Source: UBA3263 sp964586765 (GTDB lineage Bacteria; Bacteroidota; Bacteroidia; Bacteroidales; Muribaculaceae). Taken from it: a DNA stretch of 43,982 bases. The stretch is taken from the NCBI GenBank assembly GCA_964586765.1, contig CAZPHN010000021.1, positions 1 to 43,982 on the forward strand, in the 5' to 3' direction. The notes below the pieces were generated by a model that saw only the letters and a list, made by a program, of their open reading frames with translations, ran no database searches and was not told where the DNA came from. The position numbers and the translations under genes are program-made. Positions within the stretch are counted from its first letter, which is position 1. Every line of letters starts with the position of its first letter. Of the stretch, positions 16,428-24,145 are shown in pieces.

Positions 16428-19166
16428 TTACTTCCGGACGAGTTTACCGTCAATTATATAAAGACCGTTGGCAGGATTTACCACACGACGACCCTGCAGG
16501 TCATAAACCTGAGCCGGGGCATTTGCGCCGGCAATCGCCTCAGAAAGGCGCGAGGGCATCTCATTGAAGTTAATCAGTATGTTTTTGGCGTCATTATCGA
16601 CGTCAACATACGGTTCGGGGAGAATCTGATTGTTTTCAACGGTAAAAGTGAGCTGGTCAGGTCTGATTTCTCCGCCCTTAGTGAGAAAATATGTGCCTCC
16701 GTTGAAAACCGTGGCAATGCCTTTGTTGTCAGAGTTATTGAGGGTCACACGGGCATCCTTGCCCACTTCGCTATGGTTTTGGGCAATGATTTCAACCGTC
16801 CAGATGTCATACAGGTCAAGAACTTCATCAGAAACCTGACGGATGGTAAAGGTATTGTTGGAACCGGACGACTTTCCGACATAGTTTTCCCAGATGTGCC
16901 ATTTACCTATGGTGTAGACTCCGTCAGACACTTTGGCGACAGCGGGATTGTCCGTAGGCACGGATTCACGCGACGAGGTGCAGTTTTCCTTAATGCCATG
17001 ACCGTTAAGACCCGTAAAACGATACGGTCCGGTAAGTCCGTCAATGGTGATATGGATAAACTCCTTGGCTGGATATTCGGCCTGCTCGGGTCCATACATC
17101 AGGGCATAGAAGTTGGTGGCATTCTGACGCTTTTCAACATCGGCGTTAATCATATGGTTTGCATCGCCAAGGCTGCCGATTCCGGAATTGACGGTAATCT
17201 GAAACCAGCCGGTTGTATGTTCCGGCGGAACCATTTCTCCGAAAAACTCAACGAAATAATAAGAAGAACCCTCATCAGTCAGGATGGGGTAGTTATTGGC
17301 GGGATGCCAGTTAAGTACAGGATATGTACCGTTACCCGACTGATTCCACTGCGCGTTATTTGTCGCATTGGAGTAGATTACGTAGGAGTAGCCGTTATAG
17401 TTACTTTTGGAAAACTCCCAGCCGCCGGCAGGAGCCTCGGTGGTTACTTTCATTCCGGTATTATTGGCAATACCTTGGGCGGTAATATATTCGCCAAGCA
17501 TATTTACGACATCAAACGTGCCGTCGCCGCGATCCATGAGTTTCCAGACGTTATTTCCGAGGGTAGACTCTGCCGTCGGACCTTCGGTAAGACCCAAAAG
17601 ATTGCCGGCAGAGGAGGTGACAACCCTGTCCTGACGCACGGAGCGGATTATGTACCAGTGGGTTTCAGCATCGGTTGAGAGCTGAGGAACTACGTAGCCT
17701 TTAGCGGCGACAACAGCCTGTTCGAGCTTTGCGGCTACTTCACGCGCCTGAGCCTCGGTTATATCATTGCTGAGTGCCGCGGCTGCCTCGCTGACAGCGG
17801 CGTCAAGAGCTTCCTGCTGACCCTCTATGGCATCGGTCATGAACGCATCTGTAAGCAGATTGCCGATAATGGCGCGATTGTTGCGGCGGGTAACCAGCGC
17901 ATCGGCGGTTTCAAGCGATACGGGATTCAGGTCGGGGTCATTGAGAGCACTGGCAATCTCGGTTGCTACGACCGCATAGCCCTGACCGGTGAGGTATGAA
18001 CCGTTCATGATAAACTTGCCGCGGTTTGCCGAGAGGGGTGTGTAGATATCAATATATGTAACACCAAGAGCCTCGGCGGCAGACTTGATGGTAGCGTTCA
18101 TGCTCTTGATATTGCCATCGTTAGCCTCGCTGGCACGGGGCGGAAGCGACATGCAGCATATTTTGGCATCAGGGGCAAGACGCTTTGCCTCGTTGATGAT
18201 GGCGCGATAGTTTGTGGCATCCGAACCACCTTCACCATAGTTGATGATGATGGCGGAGGGCTTTTCAGCCTGACCCTCGAGCGCGGCGGTCACCACGCCT
18301 TTGCCTTGGACAAGATTGATGCCGCCCGTGCCCCAGCCGGTACCGCGATCCTTGACCTTGGGCGAGCCGAGAAGTTCATGCCATTCGCCGCCATGAACCA
18401 GCTCATCGCCGAAAATCAATACATCGCCCTCCTTGACAGGGAGATAAGAGAACTGACCGATACGCATGGCGTGTGATCCGCCGGTGCCGGCAGTCTTGAA
18501 TTCGGTGATGGCGTCGGCAGCGGGATAGACGGAGCTGAAGCCTACCTGAGGCTCAATAAAGTGGGTCCATGCGGAATAGCCCTTTACCTGAGGATGGAGT
18601 CCGTCAAGGCTCCACGCGTCGTTATTGGGCAGCAGAGCCATGGTCTCGTTCAGGTCTATATAGCTGACACCGAGCTCCTCGCAGAAGGTTTTAATCTGCG
18701 CGTTGGCGCGGGCTATGGAGCCGTTCATATTGCGGCGGGGAAGAATGCTCTCGACGTAGATTTCCGTCTCGGGCGATTCGAGCTGAATACGCTTGACAAT
18801 GGCGCGGACGCGGCGCGCAGTCAAATCGGCGGTTGCTTCCGAGCCGTTCTGACCTATATCGTTCGTCCCAATCATCAGGAAAAGCTTTTTCGGCTTTCCG
18901 TCAATGTAGCTTTCCAGATTTTCAAGAACTTCAGTAGAAATGCCGCCGGAGTTACCTCTGCCGCTGATGGTCTGCTGAGAGCCGAAAGCCTCCCACCACT
19001 CATGCATATGTGTAATCGAGTTGCCGACAAACATTACGTCGACATTGTCGGCAGGAGTCGCCTTGAATGATTCATAGCGGTGCTGACGGAAGGGAAGGTC
19101 AGCAAATGCCACACCGGCAGAAACGCCGAGGCAGAGGGCTAACGCCGCAAGTTTTTTGAAATTCAT
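16428..19166 (-). CDS. Large secreted tandem SGNH/GDSL hydrolase with C-terminal sorting-like tail
   Basis: With the start at 19166 (chosen because it begins the signal peptide M-N-F-K-K-L; a longer ATG at 19208 would put 14 polar residues before it) the protein has 912 residues. Domain 1 (about 40-210) is a complete SGNH hydrolase: G-N-S with nucleophile Ser50, Gly71, G-T-N-D (100-103), and D-G-L-H (188-191). Domain 2 (about 240-425) is a second SGNH-like fold with the nucleophile changed (G-D-E-L, 253-256) and no D-x-x-H, so probably inactive. Beyond about 500 lie beta-rich regions, possibly carbohydrate-binding, and the C-terminus (V-Y-D-L-Q-G-R-R-V, G-L-Y-I-I-D-G-K) resembles a type IX secretion sorting signal. 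Likely a surface esterase/deacetylase acting on glycans. Coupled to PAP2. Confidence 0.82.
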   Translation of the reverse strand: MNFKKLAALALCLGVSAGVAFADLPFRQHRYESFKATPADNVDVMFVGNSITHMHEWWEAFGSQQTISGRGNSGGISTEVLENLESYIDGKPKKLFLMIGTNDIGQNGSEATADLTARRVRAIVKRIQLESPETEIYVESILPRRNMNGSIARANAQIKTFCEELGVSYIDLNETMALLPNNDAWSLDGLHPQVKGYSAWTHFIEPQVGFSSVYPAADAITEFKTAGTGGSHAMRIGQFSYLPVKEGDVLIFGDELVHGGEWHELLGSPKVKDRGTGWGTGGINLVQGKGVVTAALEGQAEKPSAIIINYGEGGSDATNYRAIINEAKRLAPDAKICCMSLPPRASEANDGNIKSMNATIKSAAEALGVTYIDIYTPLSANRGKFIMNGSYLTGQGYAVVATEIASALNDPDLNPVSLETADALVTRRNNRAIIGNLLTDAFMTDAIEGQQEALDAAVSEAAAALSNDITEAQAREVAAKLEQAVVAAKGYVVPQLSTDAETHWYIIRSVRQDRVVTSSAGNLLGLTEGPTAESTLGNNVWKLMDRGDGTFDVVNMLGEYITAQGIANNTGMKVTTEAPAGGWEFSKSNYNGYSYVIYSNATNNAQWNQSGNGTYPVLNWHPANNYPILTDEGSSYYFVEFFGEMVPPEHTTGWFQITVNSGIGSLGDANHMINADVEKRQNATNFYALMYGPEQAEYPAKEFIHITIDGLTGPYRFTGLNGHGIKENCTSSRESVPTDNPAVAKVSDGVYTIGKWHIWENYVGKSSGSNNTFTIRQVSDEVLDLYDIWTVEIIAQNHSEVGKDARVTLNNSDNKGIATVFNGGTYFLTKGGEIRPDQLTFTVENNQILPEPYVDVDNDAKNILINFNEMPSRLSEAIAGANAPAQVYDLQGRRVVNPANGLYIIDGKLVRK

Positions 19167-19284
19167 GGATATATTAGTTTGGGATTTATTAATTAACAGA
19201 TTCCGCAAGCTCCACCATAGGGACCGGCTAAAACAAGAGTTAACCCCCTGCTTTTCACCAGCTTACCCATAGCCAGATAATAAT

Positions 19285-19303
19285 GGTTAGTTCATAACTA
19301 ACC
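19285..19303. promoter_or_regulatory. Perfect dyad at the transcript start of the SGNH gene
   Basis: GGTTAGTT-CAT-AACTAACC is a perfect 8-base-pair inverted repeat ending one base from the -7 box of the minus-strand promoter. On the minus strand it covers the predicted first transcribed bases, so it is either a repressor operator or a 5' stabilising hairpin. Confidence 0.6.
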
Positions 19304-19304
19304 G

Positions 19305-19336
19305 CAAATATACCCAAAAACCTCCAATCCCACAAA
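19305..19336 (-). promoter_or_regulatory. Consensus Bacteroidota promoter, SGNH/PAP2 operon
   Basis: On the minus strand, TTTG (19336-19333), 20 bases, TATATTTG (19312-19305). The expected start near 19299 leaves a leader of about 130 bases before the ATG at 19166. Confidence 0.75.
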
Positions 19337-19386
19337 TCTTTAACCTTTTGCGCAAAACTTCTTCCCACAAAAGCCGCTAAAGGAAC

Positions 19387-19417
19387 TTGACAGTATCAAA
19401 AATAATACCTATATTTG
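19387..19417 (+). promoter_or_regulatory. Promoter of the DUF4160/DUF2442 pair
   Basis: TATATTTG (19410-19417) is a full -7 match; the -33 position holds TTGA instead of TTTG, 19 bases away. The DUF4160 ATG at 19439 would have a leader of about 16 bases. Confidence 0.6.
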
Positions 19418-19438
19418 CGCAGATAAAATCAAACGACT

Positions 19439-19687
19439 ATGCCGGAATTATTTAGATACGCAGGATTTATATTTTTCTTCTTTAGCCGTGAACATGAACC
19501 TATACACATTCACGTTGAAGGCAATGGCGGAAAAGTGGTTTTTGACATTGTAGATGGCGAACTGATACAGCGCGAACTTCACAATATCAAGGCTAATGAC
19601 CTGAAGCGAATAAAACGCTTTGCGCAATTAAATATTGACATTATCATTGAGGAATGGAACAACCATTTTGGAAATAACGAGGATTAA
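19439..19687 (+). CDS. DUF4160 protein (putative toxin-like partner)
   Basis: An 82-residue protein with the DUF4160 signature: an N-terminal F-x-F-x-F-F-S-R-E-H-E-P-I-H-I-H-V segment (about 11-27; H-E-P-x-H-x-H-V is the conserved core), then a helix with I-E-E-W-N-N-H-F near the C-terminus. It is followed 3 bases later by a DUF2442 gene; such pairs are widespread and have been proposed as toxin-antitoxin-like modules. The toxin role is not shown by the sequence itself. A -7 box lies 21 bases upstream. Base composition is more A+T rich than in flanking housekeeping genes, in keeping with an accessory module. Confidence 0.85.
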   Translation: MPELFRYAGFIFFFFSREHEPIHIHVEGNGGKVVFDIVDGELIQRELHNIKANDLKRIKRFAQLNIDIIIEEWNNHFGNNED

Positions 19688-19690
19688 ATC

Positions 19691-20098
19691 ATGACAATTA
19701 GTAGCATATACTTTACCGATACGCATATTATCGGCGTGGATGAATCGGGCAAGGAATGGTCGCAGTCACTTCTTTGGTATCCACGATTGAAGGACGCAAC
19801 TCCAGAACAACGAGCAAATTACGATGTTGGTCTGGACGGCTTTCATTGGCGTAACATTGATGAGGATGTTAGTTTTGAAAGCTTCTTCTACGAAGATGCC
19901 GAACCGACATCGATGCAGCGTTTTTTTCTAACCCACAAGGAAATAAAAATTTCCGAGTTCGCTAAAATGGTAGGTATTGATGCCACCTTACTTCGCAATT
20001 ATATTAACGGCTTCAAGAAGCCCTCTCCAACCCGCGAACAGACCATATTGGCAGGGATACACACTCTCGCCCGCGAGTACGCTGCAGCATCTTTTTAA
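19691..20098 (+). CDS. DUF2442 protein with C-terminal helix-turn-helix (putative antitoxin)
   Basis: A 135-residue protein: DUF2442 domain (about 1-75) with D-E-S-G-K-E-W-S (residues 17-24), L-W-Y-P-R-L near 28-33 and W-R-N-I-D-E-D-V-S-F-E near 53-63, then a C-terminal HTH-like segment (about 82-130; I-S-E-F-A-K-M-V-G-I-D-A then L-R-N-Y-I-N-G-F-K-K-P-S). The HTH suggests DNA binding and autoregulation, as in antitoxins. It starts 3 bases after the DUF4160 stop. Immediately after its stop lies a stretch nearly identical to the start of higA at 26.1 kb. Confidence 0.85.
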   Translation: MTISSIYFTDTHIIGVDESGKEWSQSLLWYPRLKDATPEQRANYDVGLDGFHWRNIDEDVSFESFFYEDAEPTSMQRFFLTHKEIKISEFAKMVGIDATLLRNYINGFKKPSPTREQTILAGIHTLAREYAAASF

Positions 20099-20130
20099 GA
20101 CAAAGAGTATAGAAATAACAAAACAGCGGA
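20097..20130 (+). pseudogene. Fragment resembling the higB-higA junction and higA start
   Basis: From the DUF2442 stop, about 34 bases match the higB/higA junction at 26095-26128 at about 28-30 positions, including AAGACAAAGA and GAAATAAC. Read through, the fragment encodes I-E-I-T-K-Q-R where HigA begins M-E-I-T-K-Q-Q; the ATG has become ATA. Similarity stops just before the aldo/keto reductase start. It is best read as a remnant of a lost antitoxin gene or of recombination between the two TA loci. Confidence 0.5.
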
Positions 20131-20135
20131 AAGTT

Positions 20136-21131
20136 ATGATGGAATCGGATTATAGAGCTTCGGAGAGCCGCTACGGCGGCGAAATGAAATATGAACGCTG
20201 CGGCAGGAGCGGGCTGTTGCTGCCAAGGATTTCGTTAGGACTATGGCACAACTTTGGTGGCGTCAACCCCCTCGCCAACAGCCGCGAGATGCTTCACTAT
20301 GCCTTCGACAACGGCATTACATGCTTTGACCTTGCCAACAACTACGGTCCGCCCGACGGCTCGGCAGAAGAAACCTTCGGACGCATAATGCAGCAATCGT
20401 TCCGGCCCTATCGCGACGAAATGGTCATTACGACAAAGGCTGGTCACGATATGTGGCAGGGTCCTTACGGCAGCTGGGGTTCGCGTAAACACCTCATCAG
20501 CTCGCTCAACCAGAGCCTCCGACGCATGAACCTTGAATACGTCGACATCTTCTACAGCCATCGCTTTGACCCTGAAACCCCGATGGAGGAAACCCTCCAG
20601 ACCCTTGTCGACATAGTCCGTCAGGGAAAGGCTCTCTACGCAGGCATATCCAAGTGGCCCTACGAAGCTGCCCGCTTTGCCTATGACTATCTTGCTGCCC
20701 ATGACACCCCATGCCTTATCTATCAAGGAAGATACAACATCCTCGACCGTCAGAAACAGGAAGAAGGCATAATCCGTCAGGCGGCAGAAAGCGGCGTCGG
20801 TTTCACCGCCTTCTCGCCGCTGGCTCAGGGACTGCTCACCAACCGCTACCTCGATGGTATTCCCGCCGGCTCGCGCGCCTCATTAGGCAGATTTCTCAAA
20901 GCGGAAAGCATCACCCCACAACTGATTGACAAGCTTAATCGCCTCACCCGGATAGCCGAACGGCGCGGACAGACCTTGGCGCAAATGTCGCTCGCATGGC
21001 TGCTCAAAGACAGCAGCGTAACCTCCGTAATCATAGGCAGCAGCTCCGTCAGCCAGCTCCGCGATAGCCTCGGCTGTCTCCGTAACCTCACCTTCACCCC
21101 CGACGAACTGACCGCCATTGACTTAGCTTAA
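20136..21131 (+). CDS. Aldo/keto reductase, YghZ-like
   Basis: A 331-residue TIM-barrel oxidoreductase. Key elements: N-terminal M-K-Y-E-R-C-G-R-S-G-L-L-L-P-R-I-S-L-G-L-W; F-D-L-A-N-N-Y-G (catalytic Asp and Tyr); T-K-A-G (catalytic Lys); Y-V-D-I-F-Y-S-H-R-F-D (catalytic His); and the C-terminal NADPH-binding S-V-I-I-G-S-S-S. The length and the G-P-P-D-G-S-A-E insertion near residue 70 resemble the YghZ (L-glyceraldehyde 3-phosphate reductase) group; the true substrate may be another aldehyde. The frame is open further upstream but the start is placed at 20136 because conserved sequence begins there; the next codon is also ATG. No promoter is obvious, so it may be read from the TA pair. Confidence 0.88.
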   Translation: MMESDYRASESRYGGEMKYERCGRSGLLLPRISLGLWHNFGGVNPLANSREMLHYAFDNGITCFDLANNYGPPDGSAEETFGRIMQQSFRPYRDEMVITTKAGHDMWQGPYGSWGSRKHLISSLNQSLRRMNLEYVDIFYSHRFDPETPMEETLQTLVDIVRQGKALYAGISKWPYEAARFAYDYLAAHDTPCLIYQGRYNILDRQKQEEGIIRQAAESGVGFTAFSPLAQGLLTNRYLDGIPAGSRASLGRFLKAESITPQLIDKLNRLTRIAERRGQTLAQMSLAWLLKDSSVTSVIIGSSSVSQLRDSLGCLRNLTFTPDELTAIDLA

Positions 21132-21152
21132 TGACTTAATGCATCCGTGCAT

Positions 21153-21183
21153 TTTGTCAATTCAAGAATAATTTGTAATTTTG
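21153..21183 (+). promoter_or_regulatory. Consensus Bacteroidota promoter for the 21.2 kb RNA
   Basis: TTTG (21153-21156), 19 bases, TAATTTTG (21176-21183): an ideal match. No coding region starts until 21552; the predicted transcript start is near 21189, at an 8-base-pair hairpin. Confidence 0.8.
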
Positions 21184-21188
21184 CGATG

Positions 21189-21490
21189 TTGGGAAAAGTC
21201 CCGACATAATAACATACTGAAAGCGTTACTCGACGCTTCAGTTCTGACGTCTTGGAACTTCGCAACTTCCTCATTACATTGTCAGGACCGAAGCAACGGT
21301 AGATGCTACAGAATATGTAACCATAACCGTAGTGATTCGTAATCTCCCCCAGAGCGGAGGTGCGGTCATTGCGCATATCTACATATTCGCGTGGGCCTCT
21401 GCGTTGTTTCGTTCTAACAATGTAAGGGCAATGCGAAGGCCTCAAGACGTGGGAACGGACAGCAAAAGTACGGTGCCACGCTTTTATTTT
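21189..21490 (+). ncRNA. Candidate structured non-coding RNA or long leader
   Basis: About 300 gene-free bases directly after a consensus promoter fold into successive hairpins: TGTTGGGA/TCCCGACA with loop AAAG (21186-21205, the first bases lying at the predicted start), CTGAAAGCG/CGCTTCAG (about 21218-21242), an ACCG/CGGT hairpin inside a TTACAT/ATGTAA stem (about 21276-21320), and GGCCTCTGCGTTG with CAATGCGAAGGCC (about 21394-21442). A CGTGG/CCACG stem followed by CTTTTATTTTA near 21448-21491 could end the transcript. One segment resembles the SRP RNA core but lacks its tetraloop. No tmRNA, RNase P or tRNA signature is found. It may be a free RNA or the leader of the gene at 21552. Confidence 0.5.
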
Positions 21491-21551
21491 ATCCATACCA
21501 CAAAAAAAGTCCGCGACAAGGCCGCCGGCGGGGACACCAAAGAAAACTGCT

Positions 21552-22100
21552 ATGGCTTTTTTTAAAGACAAAAACGACTCAATCAACGCGGACATGATGG
21601 AATCACTAAGTGATACAATTGATGATGCGATGGGGCGTAAATTCGCAACCGTTTGCGATGCACCGCTTTTCAATGGCGACCAGAAGATGCATGGAGAAAG
21701 CATCATTGAGAGCGAGGGTTACTATCGACCGGGGTATTATATGTTGCATCCCTTCTATTATGTCAACCGTCAGCTCGACCTCACCGGCTTTTTTAAAGAC
21801 GGTCTCCTCTTCACCGCGATTCCCGCAAATGTGGACTTAGACAAAATCCCTGCCACGACAATTTCGCCGAATGTGACTGCGGAGACGTTAGAGCATCTGC
21901 CCATTGTCGTTTTCAGGAACCATCGTGGCGACATCTGCTACCCCGGAACACCGAACGACTATTCCATAACCTATAATTGCTTTAACGACACCTATGAATT
22001 TATAGGCGTTTACAAAGCCGAGAGACTATCAGACGGTCAGCACCTGAAACTCACCAAAATATTTGACCGCTACTACTTCAACTCCGAAAAAATCAACTAA
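21552..22100 (+). CDS. Hypothetical protein
   Basis: A 182-residue soluble protein, no signal peptide or membrane segment. I do not recognise it. The N-terminal 50 residues are acidic and helical (K-D-K-N-D-S-I-N-A-D-M-M-E-S-L-S-D-T-I-D-D-A-M), the rest is rich in aromatic residues and predicted beta strands (G-Y-Y-R-P-G-Y-Y-M-L-H-P-F-Y-Y-V near 60-75; I-T-Y-N-C-F-N-D-T-Y-E-F-I-G-V-Y near 142-158). It lies after a structured RNA region and 24 bases before the LRR protein gene, so it may share that transcript. No ribosome binding site is clear. Composition is A+T richer than the flanks; an accessory origin is plausible. Confidence 0.65.
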   Translation: MAFFKDKNDSINADMMESLSDTIDDAMGRKFATVCDAPLFNGDQKMHGESIIESEGYYRPGYYMLHPFYYVNRQLDLTGFFKDGLLFTAIPANVDLDKIPATTISPNVTAETLEHLPIVVFRNHRGDICYPGTPNDYSITYNCFNDTYEFIGVYKAERLSDGQHLKLTKIFDRYYFNSEKIN

Positions 22101-22124
22101 ACAATAACTATCCACAAAAAAACA

Positions 22125-24074
22125 ATGAAAAAGCTTTTACTTTTATCCGCGCTAATTCTCTCTGCGCTACCACAATCACTACATGCCTTCGAATACGATG
22201 GGCTTGAATACGGTATATTCGATGATAGGTCGTGCGAATTAATAAAGGTGCCTACCGAATATGACGGTGAGTGTTCATTACCGGAACAGGTTCCATATAA
22301 CGGAACTGAATACACTTTAACACATATCGGATCTGAGGCATTCAAAAATTGCAGAAATCTAACCTCCGTGACAATTCCAAACACCGTTGTATCCTTCGAC
22401 GGGGATGGAACATTCTACTATTGCAGTAAGTTGACTTCCGTTAGCCTTCCTAAATACATTTCAACCATACCAATTTATATGTTTATGGGCTGTAGTAGCT
22501 TAGAATCTATTACGATTCCGAGTTACGTAACAACCATTGATGGTTATGCTTTCTGCTATTGTGCTAACCTGACATCGGTTGAAATCCCTGAATCTGTGAC
22601 TTCTATTGGTGAAGGAGTGTTCAGCAGCTGCGAAAGTTTGACTTCTGTTACACTACCTAACTCTATTTCTGAGATCCCAAACTATATGTTCGACCATTGC
22701 GACAGTCTTAGGTCCATAACAATCCCTGAGTCTGTGACATGGATAGGAGATCAAGCGTTTTATTCTTGTAAAAGTTTGACCAACATCAATATCCCGGAAG
22801 CGGTAACTCATATCGGAAATAATGCATTCGGCTACTGTAGGAGTCTGACCAACATTAATATTCCTGATGGTGTAACTTCTATCGGGGAGTTTACGTTTTA
22901 TTGCTGTAACAGTCTAACCAACATTACTCTTCCTGAATCATTAACTTCTATTGGAAACTATGTGTTCGGTGAGTGTTACGATCTAACCAATATTACACTC
23001 CCTGATGGTATAACCTCTATCGGAGACAATACATTCTATTATTGTTTCAATTTAACCGAAATTACTCTACCTGATGGCGTAACTTCTATCGGTAATTATG
23101 CATTCATGGGTTGCAGCAGCCTAACTAGCATTAACATTCCTGATGCCGTCACTTTTATCGGAAAGCAAGCGTTCAGTAACTGTGGTCGGCTCTCATCTAT
23201 TACCTATAAAACGAATTCCCCGACTTCTTTCGCAACAAACATTTTTGATAGCAGTGTATATAGACAGGCAACCCTATATGTCCTTGAGGGAGCAACTGAA
23301 GCAATGAGAGCTACCACTCCTTGGAGCTCTTTCGAGAATATTGTTGAGATACCTCCTGTGTTGGACATAAACTTTGACTCGGCTTTGGGTTATGTACTCT
23401 ATGATGGAAAGGCAATTCAATCGCCCTACGAAATCGATCTTAAAGGGAAAACCGATACATATATTTCGCTTACCGTAATTCCCAAGGATGGTTATCGGAT
23501 TGACGCTATGGAACTGAACGGCGATAATGTCTTCACTGTCAAGAATCCGGATAACACTTATGAAATCAACGTCAATCGCGATATCCTTACGAGTGTACTT
23601 GACATTCGGTTTGCAGAAATCGGCGTGGCAACCCTCTCTGTCACGGCTCCCGGTCATCACACGGTTACCCACAGCTGCCCCGAAGGCTCAGACATCACCG
23701 TTACCCTTGAGCCTCAGGAGGGTTGGAATCTCCACAGCGTGACGCTCAACGATGAGCCAATCGAGCTTGACAACGAAAACAAGATTTCAATTCCCGCCAT
23801 TTTCGGTCACAACAACCTGAACGCCATCTATGTTAAGAATGACGTCACGGATATCAACACCCTTGAAGCCGGCTCCGGTACCCCCATCACAATAACCTTA
23901 TCTAACAATATACTCTCCGTCAGCAATAAACCTGCCGACGCCTCCGTGATGGTCTATGACCTCTCCGGTAATATGGTGACAAGCTCAACGGATGATGAAC
24001 TTTACATTCCCCTGAGCAACGATGTAGCAATAATCAAAGTTGCTGACAAGGTCTTCAAAGTCGCCATCAAATAA
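22125..24074 (+). CDS. BspA-like leucine-rich-repeat surface protein
   Basis: A 649-residue secreted protein: signal peptide (cleavage near L-H-A, residue 21), a short N-terminal domain (about 22-65), about 12 LRR_5/BspA repeats of 23 residues (about 66-365; pattern S-L-T-x-I-x-I-P-x-x-V-T-x-I-G-x-x-A-F-x-x-C), two beta-rich domains (about 410-575) and a C-terminal domain (about 595-649) resembling a type IX secretion tail (V-M-V-Y-D-L-S-G-N-M-V). BspA-like proteins mediate adhesion to host matrix or other bacteria (family knowledge). The repeat region is markedly A+T rich compared with the neighbouring housekeeping genes and its units are similar to one another, which favours repeat-number change by recombination. 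A strong terminator follows. Confidence 0.85.
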   Translation: MKKLLLLSALILSALPQSLHAFEYDGLEYGIFDDRSCELIKVPTEYDGECSLPEQVPYNGTEYTLTHIGSEAFKNCRNLTSVTIPNTVVSFDGDGTFYYCSKLTSVSLPKYISTIPIYMFMGCSSLESITIPSYVTTIDGYAFCYCANLTSVEIPESVTSIGEGVFSSCESLTSVTLPNSISEIPNYMFDHCDSLRSITIPESVTWIGDQAFYSCKSLTNINIPEAVTHIGNNAFGYCRSLTNINIPDGVTSIGEFTFYCCNSLTNITLPESLTSIGNYVFGECYDLTNITLPDGITSIGDNTFYYCFNLTEITLPDGVTSIGNYAFMGCSSLTSINIPDAVTFIGKQAFSNCGRLSSITYKTNSPTSFATNIFDSSVYRQATLYVLEGATEAMRATTPWSSFENIVEIPPVLDINFDSALGYVLYDGKAIQSPYEIDLKGKTDTYISLTVIPKDGYRIDAMELNGDNVFTVKNPDNTYEINVNRDILTSVLDIRFAEIGVATLSVTAPGHHTVTHSCPEGSDITVTLEPQEGWNLHSVTLNDEPIELDNENKISIPAIFGHNNLNAIYVKNDVTDINTLEAGSGTPITITLSNNILSVSNKPADASVMVYDLSGNMVTSSTDDELYIPLSNDVAIIKVADKVFKVAIK

Positions 24075-24100
24075 CCCCCATACGACACACACATACTGAG

Positions 24101-24136
24101 GGAGCTGTCTAATAAGTTTAGACAGCTCCTTTTTTT
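24101..24136 (+). terminator. Terminator of the LRR protein gene
   Basis: Perfect 12-base-pair stem GGAGCTGTCTAA/TTAGACAGCTCC with loop TAAGT, then seven T. The same stem sequence recurs in the two terminators at 29.36 and 29.51 kb. Confidence 0.9.
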
Positions 24137-24145
24137 GGCATCGTT

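Noticed and set aside
16398..17678. A 426-codon open frame antisense to the SGNH gene
   Set aside because: Low-complexity translation without family resemblance; the minus-strand protein has recognisable domains throughout.
21502..21535. Minus-strand terminator-like hairpin with seven T
   Set aside because: No minus-strand gene lies upstream of it to terminate; the stem is bulged. Possibly part of the plus-strand leader.
21128..21706. A 192-codon minus-strand open frame over the structured region
   Set aside because: It crosses the strong plus-strand promoter and the start of the next gene, and has no promoter at its own start; RNA structure explains the region better. Kept in mind because its lower half reads smoothly.
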